Source of the DNA: JAEUSG01 sp964590225
GTDB lineage: Bacteria; Fibrobacterota; OXYB2-FULL-49-7; JAEUSG01
DNA: 46,219 bases
Assembly (NCBI GenBank): GCA_964590225.1
Contig: CAZPWS010000026.1
Coordinates: forward strand, 1 to 46,219
Direction: 5' to 3'
Shown here piece by piece: positions 8,639-16,214 of this stretch (positions are counted from its first letter, which is position 1; every line of letters begins with the position of its first letter). The notes under the pieces were generated by a model. It ran no database searches. It saw nothing but the letters and a program-made list of their open reading frames with translations, and was not told the origin of the DNA. The position numbers and the translations under genes were made by a program.

Positions 8639-9128
8639 AAAAAAGGTTAGCAAGTTGCCACGGCTTATTGTAGTTTCTGTTAAAAAACAGCGTACCTGTT
8701 TACTTGTAAATGGGAAATGTATTGCAGAGTATCAAGTTTCAACTGCTAAAAATGGCACAGGTTCTAAAAAAGGTTCTCTTAAAACTCCACTTGGCTGGCA
8801 TATTATATACAAAAAAATTGGAGCGCGTGCTGTAAAGAGAACAATATTTAAGGATAGGCGAAGAACTGGAGAAATATGGAACGGCAGAAGCCAAAAGGGC
8901 GACCTTATTTTATCAAGAATACTACAGCTTGACGGGGTAGAAAAAGGTAAAAACCGTGGTGGCAATGTCGATACAAAAAGCCGATATATCTACTTCCATG
9001 GTACAAATCATCGAAAAAATATCGGTAAGCCATCGTCACATGGGTGCATTATAATGCGCTGCGAGGATATTATCGAACTATTCAATATGGTTAAAACAGG
9101 AGACCCCGTTGTCATTCTTGCCAATTAA
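8622..9128 (+). CDS. L,D-transpeptidase (YkuD/ErfK fold)
   Basis: The 168 residues carry the YkuD catalytic signature: HGTN near residues 128-131 and SHGCIIMRCEDI about 10 residues later, with the nucleophilic Cys in SHGC. The N-terminal half has the expected LIVVSVKKQRTCLLVNGK strand pattern, then KNGTGSKKGSLKTPLG. Such enzymes make 3-3 peptidoglycan cross-links or attach lipoproteins. No signal peptide is evident: the N-terminus is basic and then beta-like, so export is unexplained, or the protein may act on cytoplasmic or recycled muropeptides. It overlaps the upstream phosphatase by 17 nt and the downstream Mur ligase by 20 nt, implying translational coupling. A start two codons later (ATG 8628) is possible. 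Confidence 0.85.
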   Translation: MKMLHKKKVSKLPRLIVVSVKKQRTCLLVNGKCIAEYQVSTAKNGTGSKKGSLKTPLGWHIIYKKIGARAVKRTIFKDRRRTGEIWNGRSQKGDLILSRILQLDGVEKGKNRGGNVDTKSRYIYFHGTNHRKNIGKPSSHGCIIMRCEDIIELFNMVKTGDPVVILAN

Positions 9129-10479
9129 CAAAGGGCCTCTCTTTTTTGTAGGCGTTGGCGGAAGCGGCATGAGCGCTCTCGCGCAAATTCAGGCTATGGC
9201 CGGCGGAATAGTTATGGGTTCCGACCGTGATTGCGATGCTAAAGCTTCATCGGAAAAATTTAAACATCTTACTAATCTTGGGATTAAACTATTTCCGCAG
9301 GATGGCACTGGCATTGACGAAAAGATAGGAGGAGTAGTAAAATCGACAGCCATAGAAGACGACAACCCTGATGTAAAGGCGGCGTTAAAACTTAAAATAC
9401 CGGTATATCACCGGAGCCAGATACTTGCCGATTTCGTTAACCGCCATAAGGGAATTGCAGTGGCCGGAACAAGCGGCAAATCCACCGTTACAGCCATGAT
9501 TTTTGATTTATTAAACGGCATATCTGTCTCCCCCTCGGTAATAACAGGAGGCGAACTTGTAAGCCTAATAAAAAGGGGGTTGCAGGGAAATGCCTTTGCA
9601 GGGTCTTCTGAACTTCTTGTTGTTGAAGCGGATGAGAGCGACGGCTCGCTTGTGGAATATTCTCCTTCGCTTGGATTAGTTCTAAACATCGAAAAAGACC
9701 ATAAGGAAATCGACGAACTTGTACCCCTTTTCAGCCGCTTTCTTTCTCAGTCGAAACTAGCTGTTGTAAATGGTGACGATAGTCGGGTCGCAACAATTTC
9801 TGCTAACGCTATCAAATTCGGAACAAACAATACCGTTGATTTTAAGATAACCAATATTGAACTGCGTGAGCGAACTGTGTCGTTTTCACTAAATGGCGTC
9901 CCGTTTATGCTGCCATCGCCTGGTTATCACACGGTAATGAATGGAGCTGCTGCTCTTACTGCCTGTTCGGCTCTTGGATTTCGCTTAAAAGATTTTAAGG
10001 AGGCCGCATCGCGGTTTGCAGGGGTAAATCGACGATTTCAGAGTTTAGGTGTGCGTAATGGAATTGAGATCATTGACGACTACGCTCACAATCCAGCAAA
10101 GGTAAGAGCTGCCATTGTTACTGCTCAAAAAATATTTAAAAGGGTTTTGGCTATTTATCAGCCCCATGGATTCGGGCCAACCCGTTTTTTACGAAAAGAG
10201 TTTATTGATTCGTTTGCAGAGGTTTTACGGGATAACGATGTACTTTATATGCCAGAAATATTTTACGCAGGCGGAAGTGTTATACGGGATATCTCGTCGG
10301 AGGACATTGTTAAGGCAGTAGTAGCGCGTGGAAAAAAAGCCTGTTTCTGCGGCAAGCGACAGGACATTGTAACGCTTATTGGGAGTGAAGCCCGTAGTGG
10401 CGACTGTGTTCTTGTTATGGGAGCAAGAGACGCTTCGCTAACACACTTCGCAATGGAAATAATTCAAACCGTTAAGTAA
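9109..10479 (+). CDS. Mur ligase of the MurC/Mpl type
   Basis: ATP-dependent amide ligase acting on UDP-MurNAc. It is either MurC (adds L-Ala) or Mpl (re-attaches recycled tripeptide); motifs alone do not decide. The 456 residues show the MurC-type Rossmann start FVGVGGSGMSALAQI, the P-loop GTSGKST (usual MurC/Mpl form is GTHGKTT), EADESDGSL, VLNIEKDH, FAGVNRRFQSLG, and IDDYAHNPAKVRAAI with QPHGFGPTRFL. The start is TTG at 9109, supported by AGGAGA 6 nt upstream, and overlaps the L,D-transpeptidase end by 20 nt. Coupling to a transpeptidase points to peptidoglycan remodelling or recycling. The Ser replacing His in the P-loop is a departure from the common motif. Confidence 0.85.
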   Translation: MSFLPINKGPLFFVGVGGSGMSALAQIQAMAGGIVMGSDRDCDAKASSEKFKHLTNLGIKLFPQDGTGIDEKIGGVVKSTAIEDDNPDVKAALKLKIPVYHRSQILADFVNRHKGIAVAGTSGKSTVTAMIFDLLNGISVSPSVITGGELVSLIKRGLQGNAFAGSSELLVVEADESDGSLVEYSPSLGLVLNIEKDHKEIDELVPLFSRFLSQSKLAVVNGDDSRVATISANAIKFGTNNTVDFKITNIELRERTVSFSLNGVPFMLPSPGYHTVMNGAAALTACSALGFRLKDFKEAASRFAGVNRRFQSLGVRNGIEIIDDYAHNPAKVRAAIVTAQKIFKRVLAIYQPHGFGPTRFLRKEFIDSFAEVLRDNDVLYMPEIFYAGGSVIRDISSEDIVKAVVARGKKACFCGKRQDIVTLIGSEARSGDCVLVMGARDASLTHFAMEIIQTVK

Positions 10480-10494
10480 AATTTACATAGCTAA

Positions 10495-11715
10495 ATGAAA
10501 AACAGGCCCATCAATAAAGTAGCGGTTATTATCCTTTGGATAATTGCACTTGTCTATCTTGCGATAAATGCGCGAAATGATGCAATCCACACAAATACAA
10601 ATATTGATTATTGGGATCAGTCCGCAATTATTACCCTTGCTAAGGAAGTGAGAGAGAGCGGCAATTATTTTATTACTGATGCCAATCGCCATCCACTTTT
10701 TGCCTGGATTTTATCGCCACTCATCGGAATGGGGGAAGACGCCTTTGTTTACGGCAAGATACTTTCTTTCATTTTGTTTTTACTGCTGTTTGTTGGGCTT
10801 TTTCTTTTGCTGAAAAACAACTCTTTATTGGCAAACCTTCTCTTTCTATTAATGTTTTTTTTACCAGCTTATGTTCCTTTATTCGCAATAACAATTGCGC
10901 CAGACATTCTTTTCTCACTTCTTAACGGGTTATCGATTGCCTTATTAATCCGTTCTTACAAAGATGTCCGTTTTGCAGCCTATGGCGGAGCAGTTGCCGG
11001 GTTAGCTTATCTTTGTAAATACTCCTCTCTTCTTCTCTTAATTTCGTTTTTAAGTTTTCAAACTATTATCATCGTTTATTCTCTTATCAGAAAAACCAAA
11101 CATAGCAGGGCAAATGGTGAATTTAAAAGGATGTTCTTTGCAACCATCTTTTTCTTGGTTGTAGCTTCTCCTCTTATGATTTATAATATGCGAACACACG
11201 GAAACCCTATTTACAATGTAAATGCGACCTATTATTTCTGGACAAATTCGTGGAAAGAGGCAAAAGAATTTTCGTCATTATCGAAAGATAGGGAGCCCTT
11301 TTCGGTTCACGCTAAGGCAATGGCAAAAATACCGCATGCCAATAGGCCAAGCATGTATAACTATGTTAAGTCACATTCATTAGGATATATGGTTTTTAAA
11401 CTAATGGGTGGAGCGCGGATTTATCGGACAGTCCTTTTTTCATCACGGATACACATGCTCATTATAGTGTCTATCGTTTTTTTGTTTCTTTTATTTCGCC
11501 ATATCCGAATATACGGCATAAAATTACTTAACAGGCGGCTAATATCCCGAGAAGGCTTATTTGTTGTATGCTATCTCATGCTGTCATTATTCACATTAAG
11601 CTGGTATGGCGCGGTGGCAGTAAATATTAGATATTTATTTCCAGTCTGGATAGTTTTCTGTGTTGCCATTCCTCACCTTGTTGATATTAGGGAAAAATCA
11701 GCCAGCCCTGATTAG
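10495..11715 (+). CDS. Membrane glycosyltransferase, GT-C / ArnT-PMT-like
   Basis: The 406 residues have about ten hydrophobic segments: the first at about 9-23, a cluster at 85-190, one near 215-235, and a group at 320-400. The first extracytoplasmic loop has NIDYWDQSAIITLAKEVRESG and then ANRHPLFAWILSPLIG, the Asp-bearing loop plus H-P motif of lipid-linked-sugar glycosyltransferases (ArnT/PMT_2 group). It would transfer a sugar from a polyprenyl phosphate donor at the outer face of the inner membrane. It follows the Mur ligase by 15 nt without a clear ribosome binding site. Its last 29 nt overlap the convergent gene 11687-14089. Acceptor unknown. Confidence 0.65.
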   Translation: MKNRPINKVAVIILWIIALVYLAINARNDAIHTNTNIDYWDQSAIITLAKEVRESGNYFITDANRHPLFAWILSPLIGMGEDAFVYGKILSFILFLLLFVGLFLLLKNNSLLANLLFLLMFFLPAYVPLFAITIAPDILFSLLNGLSIALLIRSYKDVRFAAYGGAVAGLAYLCKYSSLLLLISFLSFQTIIIVYSLIRKTKHSRANGEFKRMFFATIFFLVVASPLMIYNMRTHGNPIYNVNATYYFWTNSWKEAKEFSSLSKDREPFSVHAKAMAKIPHANRPSMYNYVKSHSLGYMVFKLMGGARIYRTVLFSSRIHMLIIVSIVFLFLLFRHIRIYGIKLLNRRLISREGLFVVCYLMLSLFTLSWYGAVAVNIRYLFPVWIVFCVAIPHLVDIREKSASPD

Positions 11716-14089
11716 CGTTTTGTTTTAGCTTCCATGGCCGTTTAGAGCAAATCTCAAAAGGTTTATCGTACTCGACATAAAGATGCTTATCGCAATCGGA
11801 AATAATGATTATTCTGTTGAATAATGGTGCCAATGGTTTTATTACAAATCTATTGGTACTTATATCAAATTCGGCATGACAATTTAAAGTGAGCAGTGTT
11901 TTATCTTCAGGATTATCTACAACCGCAACAGTCCGCATCCATGTTTCAAGTAGGCGAGGCCAAACATAGTACGAAAGAGATCTATCAGGCTTTATTGGAT
12001 AGGAATGAACAAGCTCGTAGCGGGTGGGACGGTCAGGCAGATAATCAGGGGTAAAACAGGAAGCGACATAACCGTTGGGGAAAAATTTGCAGCGGCTTGT
12101 TTCAAAACCATTCCACGAATTTATTAACCGCTTTGCGTCAAGTGTTGCAAGTGCCCAGAAAAAGTCCGCTTCTGCTCGCCAAAGAGTCCAGCCATGTCCT
12201 GCACAGATTGCCCGGCCTTCGCCATCACCCTCCCACTGTGTTTCCCAATATCTATTTGTAGAGCCATTCATGCGAACATCAGGTGCATTCAAACACCAAC
12301 TCTCATGATAGTCAAGCACTTTTCCTGCCGCGTCTAACCATTCTCGCCTTTTTCCAATATACCAGTACGCATATAATAGCGATAATGCCGTGCATGCAAT
12401 AGAACCTTCTTCTGTCCATCTTTCGTGAGGCGAAACACCTTCGGTTGGGAAAAATAGATCACGGTGCACGAGAAAGTCTGCTATTTTACCTGTCAATGCT
12501 CTGTATCGCTCCGCCCTTTTATCCTTTCTATTTTCTAACTCAACGGTCAAATCAATAATTGCCTGTAACGGACAGATAACTGTTGTATAGTCAATAAGAT
12601 CGGTACCGTCTTCAGTTAGCCGATAAACCACTCCGCTTTCATCAATATTGTCTGATATAAGAGCATCTGCCATTCGAACTGCATGTTCAATAAACTCGTT
12701 ACATTTAAAAGCTTTTGCGGCCAATATAAAAAGCTGTATATCGGCAAAAGAGTCCTGAATCCTTTCTTTCTTGTAATAATGAAAGGGGGAATAAGTTTTA
12801 CCGAGAAAATGGTGCGGTTCCGGTATTGCGGCGTGCAGGTACCACTTGCCGTCTTTTGGCATTTTTAGGGCAATGTGAGTTGCTTCGGTTTCGCTGAGCT
12901 CTATCGGAATAGGCATGCCCTGCATTTTAATCCTAATTAGAGCATCAAAAAGGTATTTGTCGTGCTGTAAGTTTTTCCCGAAAATCATTCGCGCTATGCA
13001 CATTGAGTGAATCCAGTAACTGGCTTCGGCATTAACTGGTAGAATTGGATCAAGCGTGGCAAGTGAGCGGTTCATAGTTTCTGACCACGATATGCCGGAA
13101 TGAAGAATCAGGTCACTTCCCCTATTGGTGTTATTCCATGTTCTCAATTTATAAAAACCTTCATCACCAAGTTCGATAGTACCCGTATATTTGTCTGAAG
13201 AGGCATTTTTAAGGATTACTTCCTGTTTTTTCCCATCAGGACATATCAATTCAGCCCCCGTAGCCTCTCCAATAGTCGAGAAGTTTATTCTCGTACCTTT
13301 TTCACCACCTTGAACAATAGCATTTAAGAGAGGTACCTTTAGCGACCGACTAATAAACTTCTGTGCCTCATAAAGAGTATCATGAAATGAGATTCGTACG
13401 CCTAATTTTATTGGACCAGGCGTTGCCTCTTTGTCTATTGCAGAATGAAACCTTGCAACCATTTGAAGACCGTGTATTGCATGTGTCGGAAGTATGTATT
13501 GGGATGGCGCGGTATAATATCGCCCATACCGCAGGCGCCATCCTGCGGCTGGAGTGAGGCATGTAAATAACATTCCCGGTCCGGTTGGCCGAGCTAAGAA
13601 CATGTAACAGAGAGAGCGGTCCTCTGAGCGATAGGGACTTTTAACAGTAAATTGATATTCTGGTGGATCGTCCTGCCTGAAATCCATGAATGGAACATCA
13701 AGATCAAGAGCAACCTGATCGCAATCCGGCAAATCACCTTCGAGCCAGATATCAAAATAATCATCATCGAACTCATACTTTACTGTGTGACCCTTTATAC
13801 TGTTACGACATATAGCATAATTTTCTCCAACTTCACGAACAGGTGCAAACACCCGCTTTTCATCCATATGAACAGATTGTGTATTGAGCGGAAAACCGGA
13901 GTCTGCCATCCAGATCGATTTTTCCGAGCGTGGAACATACGCCATGGCTCCGAATCCGGTAAGCTCTGTTCTACTTGCAAGATTAATTCCTGGCGGATCG
14001 GATGGAATTGACAACCGTTCAACAATCCCCGATTCCGGCTGAAGCTTTATTGAGTAAGAACGCTTAGTTTTATCACAGAACAGTGGCAT
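11687..14089 (-). CDS. Large unrecognised protein, possibly a sugar-active (alpha/alpha)-barrel protein
   Basis: The 800 residues have no signal peptide or membrane segment. The first ~330 residues are beta-rich, with many aromatic, Pro and Asp residues (for example QDDPPEYQFTVKSPYRSEDR). From about 340 on the sequence alternates helices and Trp/Tyr/His-rich loops (ASYWIHSMCIARMIF, then TEEGSIACTALSLLYAYWYIG and CAGHGWTLWRAEADFFWALATLD). This looks like six-hairpin glycosidases or uronyl-epimerase-like toroids and suggests a cytosolic carbohydrate-active enzyme. That is inference; I recognise no family motif. It is well translated, with AAGGAGG 5 nt before the ATG. It lies convergent to a membrane glycosyltransferase with a 29-nt overlap, the only contextual hint towards glycans. 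Confidence 0.5.
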   Translation of the reverse strand: MPLFCDKTKRSYSIKLQPESGIVERLSIPSDPPGINLASRTELTGFGAMAYVPRSEKSIWMADSGFPLNTQSVHMDEKRVFAPVREVGENYAICRNSIKGHTVKYEFDDDYFDIWLEGDLPDCDQVALDLDVPFMDFRQDDPPEYQFTVKSPYRSEDRSLCYMFLARPTGPGMLFTCLTPAAGWRLRYGRYYTAPSQYILPTHAIHGLQMVARFHSAIDKEATPGPIKLGVRISFHDTLYEAQKFISRSLKVPLLNAIVQGGEKGTRINFSTIGEATGAELICPDGKKQEVILKNASSDKYTGTIELGDEGFYKLRTWNNTNRGSDLILHSGISWSETMNRSLATLDPILPVNAEASYWIHSMCIARMIFGKNLQHDKYLFDALIRIKMQGMPIPIELSETEATHIALKMPKDGKWYLHAAIPEPHHFLGKTYSPFHYYKKERIQDSFADIQLFILAAKAFKCNEFIEHAVRMADALISDNIDESGVVYRLTEDGTDLIDYTTVICPLQAIIDLTVELENRKDKRAERYRALTGKIADFLVHRDLFFPTEGVSPHERWTEEGSIACTALSLLYAYWYIGKRREWLDAAGKVLDYHESWCLNAPDVRMNGSTNRYWETQWEGDGEGRAICAGHGWTLWRAEADFFWALATLDAKRLINSWNGFETSRCKFFPNGYVASCFTPDYLPDRPTRYELVHSYPIKPDRSLSYYVWPRLLETWMRTVAVVDNPEDKTLLTLNCHAEFDISTNRFVIKPLAPLFNRIIIISDCDKHLYVEYDKPFEICSKRPWKLKQNANQGWLIFP

Positions 14090-14241
14090 TTATCCTCCTT
14101 GTAACCTACGGCATATATCTTTTTGATACAGAGTCTAATTGTGGAAAAATAGCATTTTATCAGTTATATTGTGTGGGACAATAGGTAGTTTATTTTTTTT
14201 GCCTGATAGTACTTAGTTTTAAGAATATGGAGGACCAAAAC
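14090..14241. other. Divergent intergenic region with one dispersed-repeat copy
   Basis: It holds the 30-nt repeat copy at 14111-14140, a small inverted repeat TATTGT-GTGGG-ACAATA (14167-14183) that could be an operator, and a T-rich tract at about 14190-14199. No consensus promoter could be placed with confidence for either flanking gene. Confidence 0.4.
14111..14140 (+). repeat. 30-nt dispersed repeat, copy A (solo)
   Basis: GCATATATCTTTTTGATACA followed by GAGTCTAATT. It matches copy B (15734-15763) at 27 of 30 positions, in the same orientation, 1.6 kb away. No facing inverted arm is present here, unlike at copy B. Confidence 0.7.
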
Positions 14242-15204
14242 ATGTATCAGAGAATATTTCTGTTAGCCACAGCTCTTTTTGTATCCAGTTTATTTTCGTC
14301 AACAACAGATGACGCAGCAAAAAAACTCTCCTTAGAGCTTCAGAAAGAGTATGGCAAAAAGGGTAAAATTTTTGTGGCTATTGGAGATATTGTTCTGCTT
14401 CCCGAAAATTATCCGTCTGAATTTGGCGATTATCTTGTAGGCGTGTTAAATGACGCCATGAAAAACTCCTCCTCATTTTCCTTAATTGAACAGGACAAGG
14501 TTACGGAAGTATTTACTAAAACAAAAGTCCTGCTCAATAAAAAATATGACTATACCATTCTTGATAAACTTTCAAGAGTTGTGCACGGGGCAACCCAGAT
14601 TGCACCTCAGGGTTATTTATATGGCCAGATAAAAGATATGGACACGGAAATTAAGGTGACACTCAAATTGGTTGACGCAACATCCGGCACTACGCTCGCT
14701 ATCGCCTCGCAAAAATATCCTTCCGACGCAACCTCCGACAGACTGCTTGGAAAACAGGTGCGTACATCGGCTGTCACATTGAGTGATAAAAAGGAGACAG
14801 ATCCACCCGTAGCCGCTGCTCCCGCCCCAAAGTCCTCTTCCCAGACACTTACTTTCGATAATTACAAAGTTGAGGTTAAGGGGCTTACCCGCGGTTCAGA
14901 TCGAACAATAACACTCAATCTACTTGTTACAAACGAAGAGGAAGATACAAGGCGATTTGTTATAAATGCTGGCAAAACTTCCTTTTATGACGATGAGGGC
15001 AATCAATATCCGGCAGAAGGCGCTTCGATTGGAAAGATTGCAAACGGTCGCGTTAATGATCTGTGGGGAGAGCTCCCCTCTCTTGTCCCCGTAAAAAGTA
15101 GCGTAACATTCCTTAAGGTTAGCACCAAAATAACAAAGGCTAAAACTATTCAGTTGTACCTTACGGATAAGGAATTCATTATCAGGGATGTTCCAATAGA
15201 ATAA
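14242..15204 (+). CDS. Exported FlgO/CsgG-like protein with a DUF4352-like C-terminal domain
   Basis: The 320 residues begin with a signal peptide (MYQRIFLLATALFVSSLFSS). Residues about 25-150 resemble the FlgO/CsgG-type domain: a predicted amphipathic start, KIFVAIGDIVLLPE, then FGDYLVGVLNDAMKNSSSFSLIEQDKV, and LYGQIKDMDTEIKVTLKLVDATSG. A Pro/Ala linker at about 195 leads to a beta domain with NLLVTNEEEDTRRFVIN and DDEGNQYPAEG, as in DUF4352 telokin-like domains. I use ATG 14242: GGAGG lies 8 nt before it, whereas the in-frame ATG at 14227 is part of that ribosome binding site. Beside flagellar genes a flagellum-associated envelope role is plausible but unproven. Confidence 0.6.
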   Translation: MYQRIFLLATALFVSSLFSSTTDDAAKKLSLELQKEYGKKGKIFVAIGDIVLLPENYPSEFGDYLVGVLNDAMKNSSSFSLIEQDKVTEVFTKTKVLLNKKYDYTILDKLSRVVHGATQIAPQGYLYGQIKDMDTEIKVTLKLVDATSGTTLAIASQKYPSDATSDRLLGKQVRTSAVTLSDKKETDPPVAAAPAPKSSSQTLTFDNYKVEVKGLTRGSDRTITLNLLVTNEEEDTRRFVINAGKTSFYDDEGNQYPAEGASIGKIANGRVNDLWGELPSLVPVKSSVTFLKVSTKITKAKTIQLYLTDKEFIIRDVPIE

Positions 15205-15267
15205 TTATCCCAACTTATTCAACAGAAGGCGCCAACGGCGCCGAACTATTTGAATTAGTTGGGATTA
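15204..15267. terminator. Bidirectional terminator-like long inverted repeat
   Basis: Outer arms 15204-15222 and 15249-15267 pair at about 17 of 19 positions; the inner part is GGCGCC-AAC-GGCGCC. It fills the whole gap between the convergent genes ending at 15204 and 15265. No long T-tract follows on either strand, so it may act as a mRNA 3' end stabiliser as well as a terminator. Confidence 0.65.
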
Positions 15268-15663
15268 TCCGACGAGTTTTAAAGCGAGTGCCGATTTCTG
15301 TCGTAAATACGACGGCAGCGCTTTATTACGAAATGTGTTGCTCGAAAATATTTTACCCTTAATTGTCGCCATCTGTTCGCCTATTTTTTCCATAAGAAAA
15401 CTATCGGCTTTTTCTATCTCACCAACTTCAGCAACCATTGCCTGATAGTCGGGATGGTTAGAGATCAATTCGCATGGATACAGGGAGTTAAATCTCTCTC
15501 TAAGAGCTGAGATTTCCCCAAGAACAGCATCTCTTTTGTCAAGAATGAAATTGATATCTTCGAGAGATTCAGCTGAAGAGATGTTCTTCCATTCAGAAAG
15601 GGTGCGGATTATTCCGAATCTTTCTGCGATTTCGGAAATTATTTGTGTCGCTTCCCGTTCCAT
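15265..15663 (-). CDS. FliT/FlgN-like flagellar chaperone candidate
   Basis: The 132 residues are predicted to be almost entirely helical with charged heptad-like stretches (INFILDKRDAVLGEISALRERFNSLY, then MVAEVGEIEKADSFLMEKIGEQM), the size and composition of FliT- or FlgN-type export chaperones. No family motif is decisive. Context is the main support: it is the third gene after fliD and fliS on the same strand, where fliT usually lies. AAGGGAAACT precedes the ATG. An inverted repeat (15697-15763) separates it from fliS, which may uncouple the two or cause differential mRNA stability. Its stop codon lies in the arm of the shared terminator-like repeat with the convergent gene. Confidence 0.5.
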   Translation of the reverse strand: MEREATQIISEIAERFGIIRTLSEWKNISSAESLEDINFILDKRDAVLGEISALRERFNSLYPCELISNHPDYQAMVAEVGEIEKADSFLMEKIGEQMATIKGKIFSSNTFRNKALPSYLRQKSALALKLVG

Positions 15664-15696
15664 AGTTTCCCTTATTACTAAATCGGCTAAGGCCGA

Positions 15697-15728
15697 AATA
15701 AGACTCTGTAATCGTCAAAGATATCCGC
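15697..15728 (-). repeat. Inverted arm of the 30-nt dispersed repeat, copy C
   Basis: Reverse-complement partner of copy B: 14 identical outer bases (AATAAGACTCTGTA against TACAGAGTCTTATT) and an inner AAAGATAT/ATATCTTT match, with an AAAAA loop at about 15729-15733. Together they make a ~67-nt hairpin. Confidence 0.75.
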
Positions 15729-15733
15729 AAAAA

Positions 15734-15763
15734 GCGTATATCTTTTCGATACAGAGTCTTATT
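15734..15763 (+). repeat. 30-nt dispersed repeat, copy B
   Basis: GCGTATATCTTTTCGATACA followed by GAGTCTTATT, ending one base before the fliS stop region. It is paired with copy C as a hairpin and directly repeated at 14111-14140. Confidence 0.75.
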
Positions 15764-15764
15764 A

Positions 15765-16199
15765 TCAGCCAACTATGCTAAGAGCAGCCGGTTTGTTTGC
15801 ATTTGCGATAGGCTGACTCTGCTCTTTTCTTACATTTTCAATAGCCACAACCCACGCTTCACGGAGCGAACGGAGATGGTTAAGTATTTCGTCTATCATT
15901 TCAACACTTTGCTTGATATTTGCTTCAGAAAGGCGCCAGTTAAAATAATCATAAAGACCATACAATCTTTTGGCTATTTCTCCCCCCTTTTTCATATTAA
16001 GGGCCACCATCAATTCCGTTATGGCATCCTGCGCCTTGTAAATCTTTTTAGACCGCTCTATATGCTCTTTCTTCTCCGTTGATTCCTTGGCGTGCATGCA
16101 AGACTTAATAGCTACATCATAGCAGATCAGAATTAATTTACCCTGATCGGTTGTGGCCACATTGGCCGTTTTATATGTGTCATAAGCGGTTGAAGCCAT
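15765..16199 (-). CDS. fliS: Flagellar export chaperone FliS
   Basis: Cytoplasmic chaperone that binds the C-terminus of flagellin and prevents premature assembly. The 144 residues fit. The family start is recognisable: YDTYKTANVATTDQGKLILICYDVAIKSC, followed by helices with IYKAQDAITELMVALNMKKGGEIAKRLYGLYDYFNWRLSEANI, the four-helix bundle of FliS, and a disordered Ala/Asn-rich tail. AAGGGG precedes the ATG at 5 nt. It lies 15 nt downstream of fliD and would be transcribed with it from the sigma28-like promoter at 18304-18331. Confidence 0.93.
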   Translation of the reverse strand: MASTAYDTYKTANVATTDQGKLILICYDVAIKSCMHAKESTEKKEHIERSKKIYKAQDAITELMVALNMKKGGEIAKRLYGLYDYFNWRLSEANIKQSVEMIDEILNHLRSLREAWVVAIENVRKEQSQPIANANKPAALSIVG

Positions 16200-16214
16200 A
16201 TTTCACCCCTTTTG

